This document shows positions 49,977 to 58,938 of a stretch of DNA of 64,000 nucleotides, one piece after another. Each line of letters opens with the position of its first letter. The first letter of the stretch is position 1. Under the pieces are notes generated by a model, which was not told the DNA's origin, did not search any database, and was given only the letters and a program-made list of their open reading frames with translations. Made by a program: the position numbers and the translations under genes. This DNA comes from Streptomyces sp. NBC_01446 (GTDB lineage Bacteria; Actinomycetota; Actinomycetes; Streptomycetales; Streptomycetaceae): the NCBI RefSeq assembly GCF_026340095.1, contig NZ_JAPEPO010000003.1:1-64000 (forward strand), written 5' to 3'.

Positions 49977-51469
49977 CAGACGCCCGCCTTCCGCGAACCG
50001 AATCCCGCGAACCGGTCCGGACCCAGCTCGACCTGGGAGGAGTCGATATCCGCGTCCGGCCGGTCGCCTTTGACGAACCGTCGGCACAGCGGGTACAGCA
50101 GCACGGCCAGCAGCGCCAACGCGAGACTCGTGCCGAACGTCGCGGCCTCGTCGACCGCCGTACTCCACGCCAGGTACACGATCATCGCTGTGGGCAGCAC
50201 GACGACCAGGACCGCGCCGGGCCAGCCGCCGGGGACCCGAACCGGCCGGAGCATCTGCGGATATCTCCAGCGGAGGACCAGGAAGGCCACGAATTCCAGC
50301 AGGATCGAGGCCAGGGTGAGCAGCACCGTGGCCCGCAGGATCGAGCTGAAGTCGACGGCGGAGAGCACGACGACGATGGTGGTGCTCGCCAGCAGCGCAC
50401 CCACCGGCGTGTTGAACCGTCTGCTGTCCCGGGCCATCCAGCGCGGCAGGTACGCGTCCGCGGCGAGCGCCCGCGGGACCCGGGTGCTCGTCAGCAGGAT
50501 CGCCATGAACAGCCCCACCAGGGAGAGCGCCGATCCCAGGGAGATCAGCACCTTCAGCCAGATTCCGCCCAGGGCCTCGCCGACCACGATGAAGTCGCCC
50601 TGGGCCCAGTCGGCGGGCGAGCCCTGGTGCAGCCCGCTGCCGATGGCGGCGATGGTGGGCAACAGGTAGGCGGTGATGATCAGCGGAACCGAGATGACCA
50701 GGGCCCGGGTGTAGGTCCGGTGCGCGTCGGCGACCTCGCCCAGCACGGTGCTCGGGCCGTCGAAGCCGAGGTACAGCCACACGATCACGCTGAGCGCGCC
50801 GGCCACCGACGAGTGGGCGCTCTGCCCCGGCACCATGAAGGGCGAGAGCACGTTGATCCCGTTGCCGACCGCATGCCAGATGCCCAGGACCGTCAGCATC
50901 GCGAACGGTGCGAGGATCAACAGCATCATCCCGACCGAGTACTCGCTCACCGCCTTGGAGCCGCGGTAGTTCAGGTACGCCATCGGGACGATGAGGGCCA
51001 CGGTGACGATCCAGTGCAGGTCCACGACGAAACCGCCGTGGAACAGGTCCACGATCACCAGCCCCTTCCCGCGGGCGATGTCCGGGACCCAGGTGGCCAG
51101 GTAGTCGACCAGCAGGATCGGGTAGAGGGCGAGGTTCAGCACCGACCCGATCGAATTCCAGGCCCCGAACACGAATGCCGCACCTCTGCCGAGCGCGATC
51201 TTCGTCCAGTAGTAGTAGCCGCCGTCGACCGGTATCGCGGCGCTCAACTCCGCTGCCACCAGCGCGTTCGGTACGCCGAAGACCACCGGCACCAGGACGA
51301 TCATCAGCAGGGTCATGCCCGGACCGGCGCTGGAGAGTGAGGCTTCGAGCCCGAAGGGGCCTCCGGACACTGTGAAGAAGAAGATTCCGACCAGGGGCAG
51401 CACGCCGAGCGTGCGTCTGCCCGCCCCGGGCGCCGGCCGTGTGTTTTCCGGCGGGATCAGTTCGGTCAT
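49976..51469 (-). CDS. APC-family amino acid permease
   Basis: A 497-residue transporter with 12 or more spans and APC motifs: LPLVGIFFFTVSGGPFGLE at span 1, IPVDGGYYYWTKIALGRGAAF in the first loop, AVSEYSVGMMLLILAPFAMLTVLGIWHAV, and VIVWLYLGFDGPSTVLGEVADAHRT in the middle. GGAG precedes the ATG at 51469; GTG 51481 is an alternative. It is translationally coupled to the serine hydrolase gene, suggesting import of a peptide, amino-amide or D-amino-acid compound that the hydrolase then cleaves. It belongs to the group with polyamine and cationic amino acid permeases. Confidence 0.88.
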   Translation of the reverse strand: MTELIPPENTRPAPGAGRRTLGVLPLVGIFFFTVSGGPFGLEASLSSAGPGMTLLMIVLVPVVFGVPNALVAAELSAAIPVDGGYYYWTKIALGRGAAFVFGAWNSIGSVLNLALYPILLVDYLATWVPDIARGKGLVIVDLFHGGFVVDLHWIVTVALIVPMAYLNYRGSKAVSEYSVGMMLLILAPFAMLTVLGIWHAVGNGINVLSPFMVPGQSAHSSVAGALSVIVWLYLGFDGPSTVLGEVADAHRTYTRALVISVPLIITAYLLPTIAAIGSGLHQGSPADWAQGDFIVVGEALGGIWLKVLISLGSALSLVGLFMAILLTSTRVPRALAADAYLPRWMARDSRRFNTPVGALLASTTIVVVLSAVDFSSILRATVLLTLASILLEFVAFLVLRWRYPQMLRPVRVPGGWPGAVLVVVLPTAMIVYLAWSTAVDEAATFGTSLALALLAVLLYPLCRRFVKGDRPDADIDSSQVELGPDRFAGFGSRKAGV

Positions 51470-52099
51470 CCTGGGCTCCACTCTCCGTCAGCTCCTGGTC
51501 GGCACAACGTACGGGGGCGTCACCGGGGCTGTCCTGTCGTGCGCGTCAAAGCCGTGGCCCGTCGGTTGTTGCTGCCACCAACATCGGACTGACCCACCCG
51601 GAACACGACGAAGCTCCGGGCGACGAGGTCACGGACGCCGGAACCGGGGTGCACAGGGTGGCCGGCCCCAGGTTTCGCCACTGCGCGGTACAAGAAGCGC
51701 AACAGCCGTGAAGTGCGCGGCCCCTGACCTCGCCGGCAACGTCGGCGAGTACTTCTCTCCGGATCGGCGACTGCAGTGACGCTCCAGGTCGAAGCGGCGC
51801 CGCTGGACTTGATTCAGACAACACCCGTCCTTCACCGCGGCCAGGCCGGGGCTTCAGCCGGACAGCACCGCAGACCTTGGAGCACCCGAGGGTTAGCTCT
51901 GCACCCCCCGAATCCCACGCAGTTCGTAGGAGTCCATCACGCTGTGCGCCCGGACTGGCCCGACAGGCGACCAGTGCTCCGCGCGCGGACTCGGCGCGGC
52001 CTGCGGCAGCACCAGCCTTCCGGTGTGGCCCGACGCCGCGTAAGGCCCAGGTGAGTACTCACCGTGGACACCTGGGGCCCGTAGCACTCCCCTGCCCTA
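51470..52099. other. Gap of about 630 bp without a recognised gene
   Basis: This lies between the permease start and the left end of the first IS630 element. It holds the permease promoter but no frame with domain similarity. Text such as the Arg-Pro-rich frames is typical of high-GC noncoding DNA. Confidence 0.4.
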
Positions 52100-53347
52100 G
52101 TAGCGTGTCGTTGCTTAGTTCTGGGTTGTTTGGTTGGGATGGTGGGGTCCGGCAGATGTTGCTTCCCTTCTGCCGGACGGGAGTTGGGGTGATGGGTTCG
52201 CAGAAGAAGAGGCCGGTGGTGCTGACCGCGGCTGATCGTGAAGAGCTGGTTCGGGTAACCACGACGGGTATCCATCCAGCCTCGGTGATCAGGAGGGCGC
52301 GGGTGCTGCTCGCGCTCGACACCTCTGCAGGCGCGATCGGCTCGCAGGACGCGGTCGCGGCCCGGGCCGGAGTCTCGGGCGAGACACTGCGGCTGGTGGC
52401 CAAGCGGTTCGCCGAGACCGGTGGCGATGTTCACGCCACGATCGCCCGGAAGAAGCGCGAGCTGCCGCCGGTGCCCTCGCCGGTGACCGGTGAGGTCGAA
52501 GCCCGGCTGATCGCGATGGCGTGCTCACAGCCACCCCAGGGCTATACCCGGTGGTCCCTGCGGCTGCTGGAGAAGCATGTCGCCCTGGCCGAGGACATCC
52601 CGAACCTGGATCACTCCACCATCGGGCGGGTCTTAAAAAAACGGAACTGCGTCCTCATCTGAAGAAGTGCTGGACCATCCCACCGAAGGCGAACGCGCAG
52701 TTCGCGGCCCGGATGGAAGACGTACTGGCCATCTACGCCCGGCCCTATGACCCAGCACGTCCGGTCGTGTGCATGGACGAGAAGCCCTACCAGCTCCTCG
52801 ACCATGCCCGCGCCCCGCTCCCGGCCCGCCCCGGCCACGACGCCCGCCAGGACAGTGAGTACATCCGCTGCGGCACCTGCTCGATCTTCTGCTGGGTCGA
52901 GCCCCTGGCCGGGTGGCGCCGCGTCCAGGCACTGTCCCGGCGCACCCGGACCGACTGGGCCGGCCAGGTCGAGCAGCTCCTGACCGTCAACTACCCCGAC
53001 GCCGACACGGTGGTACTGGTGATGGACAACCTCAACACCCACACCATCGCCTCGCTCTACGAGGCATTCACCCCCGACAAAGCCTTCGCCCTGGCCCAGC
53101 GCCTCGAGATCCACCACACGCCCAAGCACGGGTCATGGCTCAACATCGCCGAGATCGAACTCTCCGCGCTGACCCGGCAATGCCTCGACCGCCGGATCAA
53201 CGACCTCGACATCCTCAACACCGAACTCTCGGCCTGGCAGAACGCCACCAACACCGACCAACGTCAGGTGGACTGGCAGTTCACCACCCACGACGCACGC
53301 ATCAAACTACGTCACCTTTATCCCAAAAATTAGCCACGACGGTCTAC
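52100..53347 (+). mobile_element. IS630-family element, copy 1 (1248 bp)
   Basis: The element runs from GTAGCGTGTCGTTGCTTAG to GCCACGACGGTCTAC and is flanked by TA at 52098-52099 and 53348-53349, the target duplication of this family. The ends are imperfect inverted repeats (left GTAGCGTGTCGTTGCTTAG, right GTAGACCGTCGTGGCTAA on the complement). Copy 2 has the same length and, where I compared it, the same sequence. The transposase is split by an A7 slippery site (see CDS). Confidence 0.88.
52192..53333 (+). CDS. IS630 transposase made by -1 frameshifting, copy 1
   Basis: ORF A (52192-52662) carries the [36 protein letters not shown] and [25 protein letters not shown] (from about 52635 to 53333) has the DDE domain: [12 protein letters not shown] (first Asp), [12 protein letters not shown] (second Asp) and [20 protein letters not shown] (Glu/Asp region). 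The frames join by a -1 shift at TTAAAAAAAC (A7 at 52635-52641). Full product about 380 residues. Slippage at A_AAA_AAA is an established way for IS630 elements to make the transposase. The ATG 52192 gives an element-internal start. Confidence 0.9.
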
Positions 53348-53445
53348 TAGCTGGGCAACTCACTTTGAGGTGGGCTTGCTCAGCCCAACACCCGCGCACC
53401 ATCGTGGAGTTCAGGAGCACCGGCCGAGCAGACAGGACGCCCGTG

Positions 53446-54576
53446 ATGCGGCTGATCAACCACCCGCTCGCCGCCGTACGCGACGAACACAACTGGTCGA
53501 TGGACGATCTCTCGACGCGGATGAAGCGTGCGGGGTGCGCTCGCGGCCGCCGCTCGGGCGCCGACCGCGAGCGCACGCCGCACAACCGCCGCGCCTTCCT
53601 CATCTACTCCGGCGCCGCACTCGTCGCCCTGGCCGAGCAGTGGACCCACGCCACCCCGGCCCACGCTGTAAGCCTCGACACCGCGCTCGACGGCGGCCGC
53701 CTCGACGAGGACCTCCTGAACTGGCTGGAACACAGGACCGACGAACTGCGCGCCATGAGCGCGCACCACCAGAAAGTCGCCGCGCTGCTGATCGAGGCCC
53801 ACCGCAGCGCCATGCACGAGCTGCTCGACAACGCCCGCTACGACCAGCCCACCGCGATCCGGCTCCACTCCATGGCAGCACAGCTCGGACAGAGCGCCGG
53901 CTGGAACGAATTCGACAACGGCCACCACGGCCTCGCACAAGCACGCTGGCACACCGCCATGCACGCCGCCTACCTCGCGGGCGACCGCGACCTCGGCACC
54001 GGCATCCTCGCCGACCTCGCCTACCAGGCGACATGGCGGGCCTTCCCGAAGGAGGCCGTCGACATCCTCGCGCTCGCCCGCTCCCGCACCCACTCCCCCG
54101 CCGCCCGCACCCTCCTTCACGTGCACACCGCCCGCGCCCTGGCCGTCCTCGGCGACCGCACCGGCACCCACCGCGCCCTGACCTCCGCCACCCGTGAACT
54201 CGACCAGGCCCGGCCCGACACGACACCAGCCTGGGTGTCCTGAATGTCTCCCGCCGACCTCGAAGCAGACGCCGGCCGCTGCCACCTCGACCTCGGCCAG
54301 CCCGCCACCGCGGCCGCCGCCATCGACAACGGCCTCGACCTCCTCAACGGCGAACGCGACCGCACCCGGGCCGTGTTCACCGTCTACCGCGCCGACGCTG
54401 CCCTCGCCGCCCACGACATCCCCCAGGCCGCCGCCCACGCCCGCACCGCACTCGACACCGCCCGGGCCACCAAAGCAGCCCGCTGCCTCGACCTGAGCAC
54501 CGCGCTCCTGGGACGGCTCCAGCAGCACCGCCACCATCCCGCCGTACGCGAACTGGTCGAGTATGCAAGCGCCTAG
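53446..54576 (+). pseudogene. XRE-family regulator with a premature TGA
   Basis: From the ATG at 53446 an atypical N-terminus (RLINHPLAAVRDEHNWSMDDLSTRMKRAGCARGRRSGADRERT) retains only part of an XRE HTH. It then joins LIYSGAALVALAEQWTHATPAH, normally found after the HTH, implying an internal deletion. The helical repeat domain follows (MHELLDNARYDQPTAIRLHSMAAQLG, AGWNEFDNGHHGLAQARWHTAMHAAYLAGDRDLG). A TGA at 54241 interrupts SWVS-stop-MSPADLE, where a Trp is expected, and the frame continues to 54576. Two lesions make it inactive. Streptomyces relatives with an HTH and TPR-like repeats regulate development. Confidence 0.65.
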
Positions 54577-55533
54577 TAGGGCAGGACACCCTGCACGACG
54601 GCCGCACCCTCCAGGACCTCGGCCTCAACGGAGCGCCCACACTCCTCAGCAGACCTGTCCAACGGCACATCACCGGGAAACGACGGCCGCCCCTCCCCCG
54701 CACGGACACGGGCACGGGCGCGGGTGCGGACAGGGTGACCCCCCACACGACCCGCTCATAGCTCGACCGGAGGTTGAGAGATCACTCGAGTGTCCGTCCA
54801 GGCTCCACTCCGGTGGCGGCGTTCCCTCACTCATCCGGACCTCCAGGGACTGCGCCAGAAGCGGGGGGCTTCACCGGGCAACGACCTCTACGCCTCACCG
54901 GCCCCACCGGCCAGAACACAGTCAGCGCTTTGCGGGGAGGGGCTGCGCACCGGCCGTTCGAGGACCGCCGAGGAGGACACAATCGCGGGTGGGGTCCGGG
55001 TGCCCAGAAGTACCAGGCCGCCGGACCCAGCTCGCACCCCGCACCCTCGTGGCAGAGCCCGCCCTGCCCCACCCAAACACCCCGCACATGGCGCCAGGCG
55101 GGACAGCCACACATGTGCAGACCGCCCGCCATCACTCACACATCCCAGAACATAACGGCTCGTCACCTTCGAAACGAAGACGCCGACCCGCACGCAAGCC
55201 TTCATATCCCATGTCGGATACACAGAGGAGACCGATGACAAGCGCGGCTGCGTGAAGGCGCCAGGGAACGCTGACACGAGGTCACGGGGTCACGGGGTCA
55301 CGGGGTGAGCACCCCTCACCATCCCCGGGGCCGGCACCAGTCGGCCACCCAGCAGCCGTCCGCACCACGGGGCTCGCAACTTCCTCCAGTCGGGCACCGG
55401 TGACAACTCCACCCCTGCCTGCGAGGGCGGTGCGGCAGCCGGGGCGGGGACGAGGGGTTGAGGGTTGACCTCAGGTCTGGTTGAGCTTCTAGGTTCGGGG
55501 GCACCCATGCTGACGCATCAAAGGGGAACCGCC
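54577..55533. other. Gap of about 950 bp without a convincing gene
   Basis: No open frame has a domain and a credible start. A stretch at about 54572-54760 encodes QDTLHDGRTLQDLGLNGAPTLL without a start codon and may be a fragment. A tandem 8-bp repeat is at 55281 (separate entry). Confidence 0.4.
55281..55304. repeat. Three tandem copies of GTCACGGG
   Basis: Three exact 8-bp units are directly adjacent. A short palindrome GGTGAG/CTCACC with a five-base loop follows. Function unknown; it is 230 bp upstream of the small alpha/beta gene. Confidence 0.7.
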
Positions 55534-55831
55534 ATGAGGACACTGGTGCTGGGAAGGACGCCCGCCAGGGTGATGGAAGTGCTGGCCACGCTGCACGCGG
55601 ACGGCTTCGACGCCGAGCAAGTGAGCACCGGCGAGGGGGCCCGGAGGCTGTTGGAGACCGGGGAGTTCGGGGTGCTGATCATCGGCGGGGGTGTGGAGCC
55701 CGACTCCCGCGCGGCGATCAAGGAGTTCGCGGTAGAGCAGGGGGTGCAGCGGGTGATCGACGGCGCCGTTCGACGCCTACGTGCGGCGGGAGTTCGAGCC
55801 CCTGATCCGGGAAGCCGCCTCCAAGGGGTGA
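55534..55831 (+). pseudogene. Small receiver-like alpha/beta protein, frameshifted
   Basis: AAAGGGG precedes an ATG at 55534. The frame reads RTLVLGRTPARVMEVLATLHADGFDAEQVSTGEGARRLLETGEFGVLIIGG, which has the look of a Rossmann or receiver-like domain (strand-helix pattern; no conserved phospho-Asp). At about 55767 GGCGCCGTTCGAC should read GGCG-TTCGAC; dropping CC or one base gives GAFDAYVRREFEPLIREAASKG and a stop at 55831. Corrected length about 98 residues. Possibly related to small NAD(P)-binding or anti-regulator proteins; not assigned. Confidence 0.5.
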
Positions 55832-56086
55832 CGGCCGTGGGGGCCGGGCGTTGATCCGGGCGCTCCCTCACCTCGAACAGCACCAGCTGCGACGTGACGC
55901 AGCACGACCAGGTTCCCTCCGGTGCCTCACGGGCGGAGCCAGTACCGGATCGTTGCGGCCGTGACGGTGCCGTGGAAGATGCAGACCGCTTTGGCCGTAC
56001 TTCGTGGCCACAGCCCGGAATGCTGTTGCGCCGGCCGGCCTGGCCGCCGGCGAAGACGGCTACGCGCCTGACGGTCTGAGGAAGGC

Positions 56087-56821
56087 TCAGGTAGTGCTGT
56101 CCTTCGGCGGTTCGGGCTGGGTGTGGAGGATGTCGCGGGCCTGCTCGGCCGCGCGCGCGATGCTTTCGGAGACGAAATCGAGGAACCGGGCGATGTTCTC
56201 CAGACGGGTCGCCGCCGGAGTACCCGACCCGAGGACGCCGACACCCTGCCGTGCGATGTCGACCATGTGGGCCGTGGAGCGGGCGGAGGCCATCATCGAC
56301 TGGTACATGATGTCGTTGTCCACGACATATCGCTCACGGCGGCGTTCATCGTGCTCCCGGCGGACCATGCCCTGACTCTCCAAAAACGCGACCGCCTTCG
56401 AGATGGACGCGGGGCTGACCTGCAGACGCTGGACGAGTTCGGCCGCGGTCAGACTGCCCGTGTCGGTGAGAGTGAGACAGGACATCACCCGCGCCATCAT
56501 CTTCGGCGTGCCCGACTGTATGAGGACGGTCGTGAACGTCTCCTCATACGCGCGCACCGCATCCGCATCACGCCCATGAGCCTGCGAAGGCGCGCCCGGA
56601 TCACGGGGCGCTGCCGGCTGCTTGCGGCGGGAACGCTGCTGCGTCGCCCGGTGGGCGAGGTCCGCGCGGTAGGCGGTCGGGCCGCCGTTACGCATCACCT
56701 CACGCGTGACCGTCGACGTCGGACGCTCCAGGTTTCTGGCGATCTCGGCGTAGGCCAGGCCATCGGCCAGCCCCAGCGCGATCTGCTGACGCTCCTGCTG
56801 AGTGAGTCTGCCTCCCGGCAT
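56087..56821 (-). CDS. GbsR/MarR-type regulator with transposase-like N-terminal HTH
   Basis: A 244-residue regulator. Residues about 5-55 form an IS30-like HTH (LTQQERQQIALGLADGLAYAEIARNLERPTSTVTREVMRNGG). Residues about 100-170 are a GbsR-like MarR domain (TPKMMARVMSCLTLTDTGSLTAAELVQRLQVSPASISKAVAFLESQGMVRREHDERRRERYVVD). A helical tail (EQARDILHTQPEPP) ends it. AGGGGAGCG precedes ATG 56821, which I prefer over the upstream open frame. It is divergent from the DUF4097-ABC operon. The fusion of an IS30-type HTH with a GbsR domain is a recurring actinobacterial arrangement; I know no characterised member. Confidence 0.75.
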   Translation of the reverse strand: MPGGRLTQQERQQIALGLADGLAYAEIARNLERPTSTVTREVMRNGGPTAYRADLAHRATQQRSRRKQPAAPRDPGAPSQAHGRDADAVRAYEETFTTVLIQSGTPKMMARVMSCLTLTDTGSLTAAELVQRLQVSPASISKAVAFLESQGMVRREHDERRRERYVVDNDIMYQSMMASARSTAHMVDIARQGVGVLGSGTPAATRLENIARFLDFVSESIARAAEQARDILHTQPEPPKDSTT

Positions 56822-56989
56822 CGCGCTCCCCTTCTCCTTCACAGCCCTGCACCGATCCCGGCGCCCGTCCGCGGCATCCGGCGTTCGTACCCGGCAACGT
56901 GCCCAGCGGCCGGCATGCACGTCCGGCGCCCGTGACGGGCATCCCTGCCTCGCGCCCGGTGTCCGGCGTTCGCGTCCGGGGTCGGGCGG

Positions 56990-57170
56990 GTCGACTATAG
57001 CGTTCACTCCCATTCCATTGCAACGACCAGGAGTGCGGGCCGTTGCGTTAGAGCCCAGACCATTGCAATGAAATCCCTGCAACTACCTGCGTTTATAGGG
57101 TTCTTGCGCAACAAAGCTGTTGCCCGATCCTTGAATGCAACGTAGCGTTTCGCCCATCAGAAACCACGGA
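56990..57170. promoter_or_regulatory. Cluster of TTGC/GCAA motifs in the divergent promoter
   Basis: Within about 130 bp are CCATTGCAACG, CCGTTGCGTTA, CCATTGCAATG, CCTGCAACT, TTGCGCAACAAAGCTGTTGC and GAATGCAACG. All contain TTGC or GCAA words on the same core, and several are palindromic (ATTGCAAT, TTGCGCAA). They span the gap between the GbsR-type regulator and the DUF4097 gene, so they are the best candidates for its binding sites, with several sites for cooperative binding. Confidence 0.65.
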
Positions 57171-57185
57171 TTCAAGGAGCACACC

Positions 57186-57857
57186 ATGCAGAAGTTCGAC
57201 ACCCCCTCCCCCGTCACCGCCGTCCTGGACATCCCCGCGGGCCGCATCCGGTTCATCGCCGCCGACCGCGCCGACACCACCGTCGAGATCCTGCCCGCCG
57301 ACAAGTCCAAGAGCCGCGACCTCAAGGCCGCCGAACAGACCACGGTCACCTACGCCGACGGTGTTCTGCGCATCGAGGCTGCCGCCGCGAAGAACCGGAT
57401 CCTCGGCAACTCCGGCTCCGTCGAAGTGAGCGTCCAGCTGCCCGCCGGCTCCCGCATCGAGGCGAAGACTGCCGCCGCCGAACTCCGCGGCGTCGGACGT
57501 CTCGGCGACGTCACCTTCGAGGGCGCGCAGGGCACGGTCAAGCTCGACGAGACCACCGGCGCCCGCCTCACCCTCCAGGCCGGAGACATCCTGGTCGGCC
57601 GCCTGAACGGCCCCGCGCAGATCAGCACGCAAAAGGGCGACCTGAACATCACCGAGGCCACGAGCGGGACGGTCGAACTGCGCACCGAGTCCGGCGACAT
57701 CACCATCGGCGCCGCCCGCGGCGTGTCTGCCGCTCTGGACGCCGGCACCACCTACGGCCGCATCCACAACACCCTCAAGAACACCGACGGCGCCACCGCC
57801 GCACTCACCATCCACGCCACCACCGCCCACGGCAACATCACCGCCCGCAGCCTCTAA
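57186..57857 (+). CDS. DUF4097-family beta-repeat protein
   Basis: A 223-residue protein of short beta strands, typical of DUF4097: QKFDTPSPVTAVLDIPAGRIRFIAADRADTTVEILP, GNSGSVEVSVQLPAGSRIEAKTAAAELRGVGRLGDVTFEG, and GDITIGAARGVSAALDAGTTYGRIHNTL. Repeats of about 20 residues end G-D-V/I. AAGGAG sits 6-7 bases before ATG 57186. No signal peptide. In Actinobacteria this protein precedes DrrA-type ABC transporter genes under a GbsR-type regulator, as here. Role unknown. Confidence 0.85.
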   Translation: MQKFDTPSPVTAVLDIPAGRIRFIAADRADTTVEILPADKSKSRDLKAAEQTTVTYADGVLRIEAAAAKNRILGNSGSVEVSVQLPAGSRIEAKTAAAELRGVGRLGDVTFEGAQGTVKLDETTGARLTLQAGDILVGRLNGPAQISTQKGDLNITEATSGTVELRTESGDITIGAARGVSAALDAGTTYGRIHNTLKNTDGATAALTIHATTAHGNITARSL

Positions 57858-57889
57858 CCCCGCCCACAGGTCTCGAAGGAGCGCCATTC

Positions 57890-58050
57890 ATGAGTACTTT
57901 GGCCATCGCGGCGAACGGGCTGCGCAAGTCCTACGGCGACAAGACCGTCCTCGACGGCATCGACCTCGCCGTCCCCGAAGGAACCGTCTTCGCCCTGCTC
58001 GGACCGAACGGCACCGGCAAGACCACCGCGGTCAAGATCCTTTCCACCCT
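57890..58050 (+). pseudogene. ABC transporter ATP-binding subunit (DrrA-like), truncated
   Basis: From the ATG at 57890, after AAGGAG, the frame reads IAANGLRKSYGDKTVLDGIDLAVPEGTVFALLGPNGTGKTTAVKILSTLL, the N-terminal 53 or so residues with the Walker A motif GPNGTGKTT. After about 58050 similarity ends, so the Walker B, signature and permease gene are lost. The DUF4097-ABC operon therefore has no functional transporter. The truncation leads into an unrelated, leftward membrane-protein gene. Confidence 0.75.
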
Positions 58051-58193
58051 CCTCATCACGCACTGCGACGCGGAGCGTAGCCGACCGGAGGATGCGGCCA
58101 CCGCAGCGGCCCTGCGCCCCGATCAACCCGAGGGCAAGAACCAGGCTGGTCGGGCGTCGGCGTACTTGCCGATGCCGCTGACGTCGGCTCTCC

Positions 58194-58748
58194 TCACGGC
58201 CGCGAGCTCTCCGTGACCGTGAGTAGGACGCTCGTCGTGGGTCGGATGCTGCCCGCCATACCGGCGGGGTTCAGCTGGAGAGCGATGTCGACGACCTCTT
58301 CCTGCCCGTCCAGCGCCTCGCGCTGCTTGTCGATGAGGACGGCGGGCGCCTGGATTTGAGCAACATTCCCACACAGCCCGAGACTCGACGGGGCGGCACC
58401 GACGTCACCCAGCTCGAACCGTCCGTCGTCGAGGTTGCGCTGCCCCTCCGTCACGATCTTGTTCTCCCGCAGATACGCCTGCATCGCCTGCGAGGTGCTG
58501 CGGAACGCCACAGCCAGCCGGACACCTCCGGCCGCCGCCGCAGAGTGCGTGACGTAGTGGACATTTCCGGCACCAGCGGGGAGAGCAAGGCGTATGACAT
58601 CGAGCTCCTGCTGCAACGGAACATCGCTCCCTTCGCAGGCCCGCGTGTCACCGAACGGATGCCCCTCGTCCATGAATCCCAGCCAAAGGCCCACGCCCAA
58701 CGCCACCAGGACGCACCCGCCCCCGGCCACCCACCACAGCCCACGCAT
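58194..58748 (-). CDS. Membrane-anchored hypothetical protein
   Basis: A 184-residue protein with an N-terminal hydrophobic segment (LWWVAGGGCVLVALGVGLWLGF) anchoring or exporting it, and a soluble part of mixed strands (VIRLALPAGAGNVHYVTH, GGVRLAVAFRSTSQAMQAYL, ELGDVGAAPSSLGLCGNVAQI, LLTVTESS). No lipobox at the Cys. Start at ATG 58748 with AGGGGG upstream. Not recognised; Streptomyces has many similar DUF-type proteins. The 3' end sits against the truncated ABC gene, so the pairing is not natural. Confidence 0.55.
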   Translation of the reverse strand: MRGLWWVAGGGCVLVALGVGLWLGFMDEGHPFGDTRACEGSDVPLQQELDVIRLALPAGAGNVHYVTHSAAAAGGVRLAVAFRSTSQAMQAYLRENKIVTEGQRNLDDGRFELGDVGAAPSSLGLCGNVAQIQAPAVLIDKQREALDGQEEVVDIALQLNPAGMAGSIRPTTSVLLTVTESSRP

Positions 58749-58938
58749 AGCCTCCCCCTTCTATATTCCGGACCGTTCACCGCACCGAAGCGGTTCGCCC
58801 ACCAGCCCATGGAAGATCGCGCATGCCGATCTCAGCTGACGTTCACCCGACCGTGGCCGCTCACTCAAACCGATGCTCAACACGATCTATAGGGCAACGC
58901 GTTCGGAGACCACACCAGAGATCTGACTCAGGTCACTA

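Noticed and set aside
48285-50780. 831-codon leftward frame as one large hydrolase
   Set aside because: The part upstream of 49976 is out-of-frame reading of the APC permease; the hydrolase starts at the ATG at 49976.
52521-53333. IS630 ORF B as an independent gene with its own start
   Set aside because: No ribosome binding site or credible start in the right place; the A7 slip gives a continuous transposase.
55281-55304. Tandem 8-bp repeats as a CRISPR-like or origin iteron array
   Set aside because: Only three adjacent units with no spacers and no replication gene nearby.
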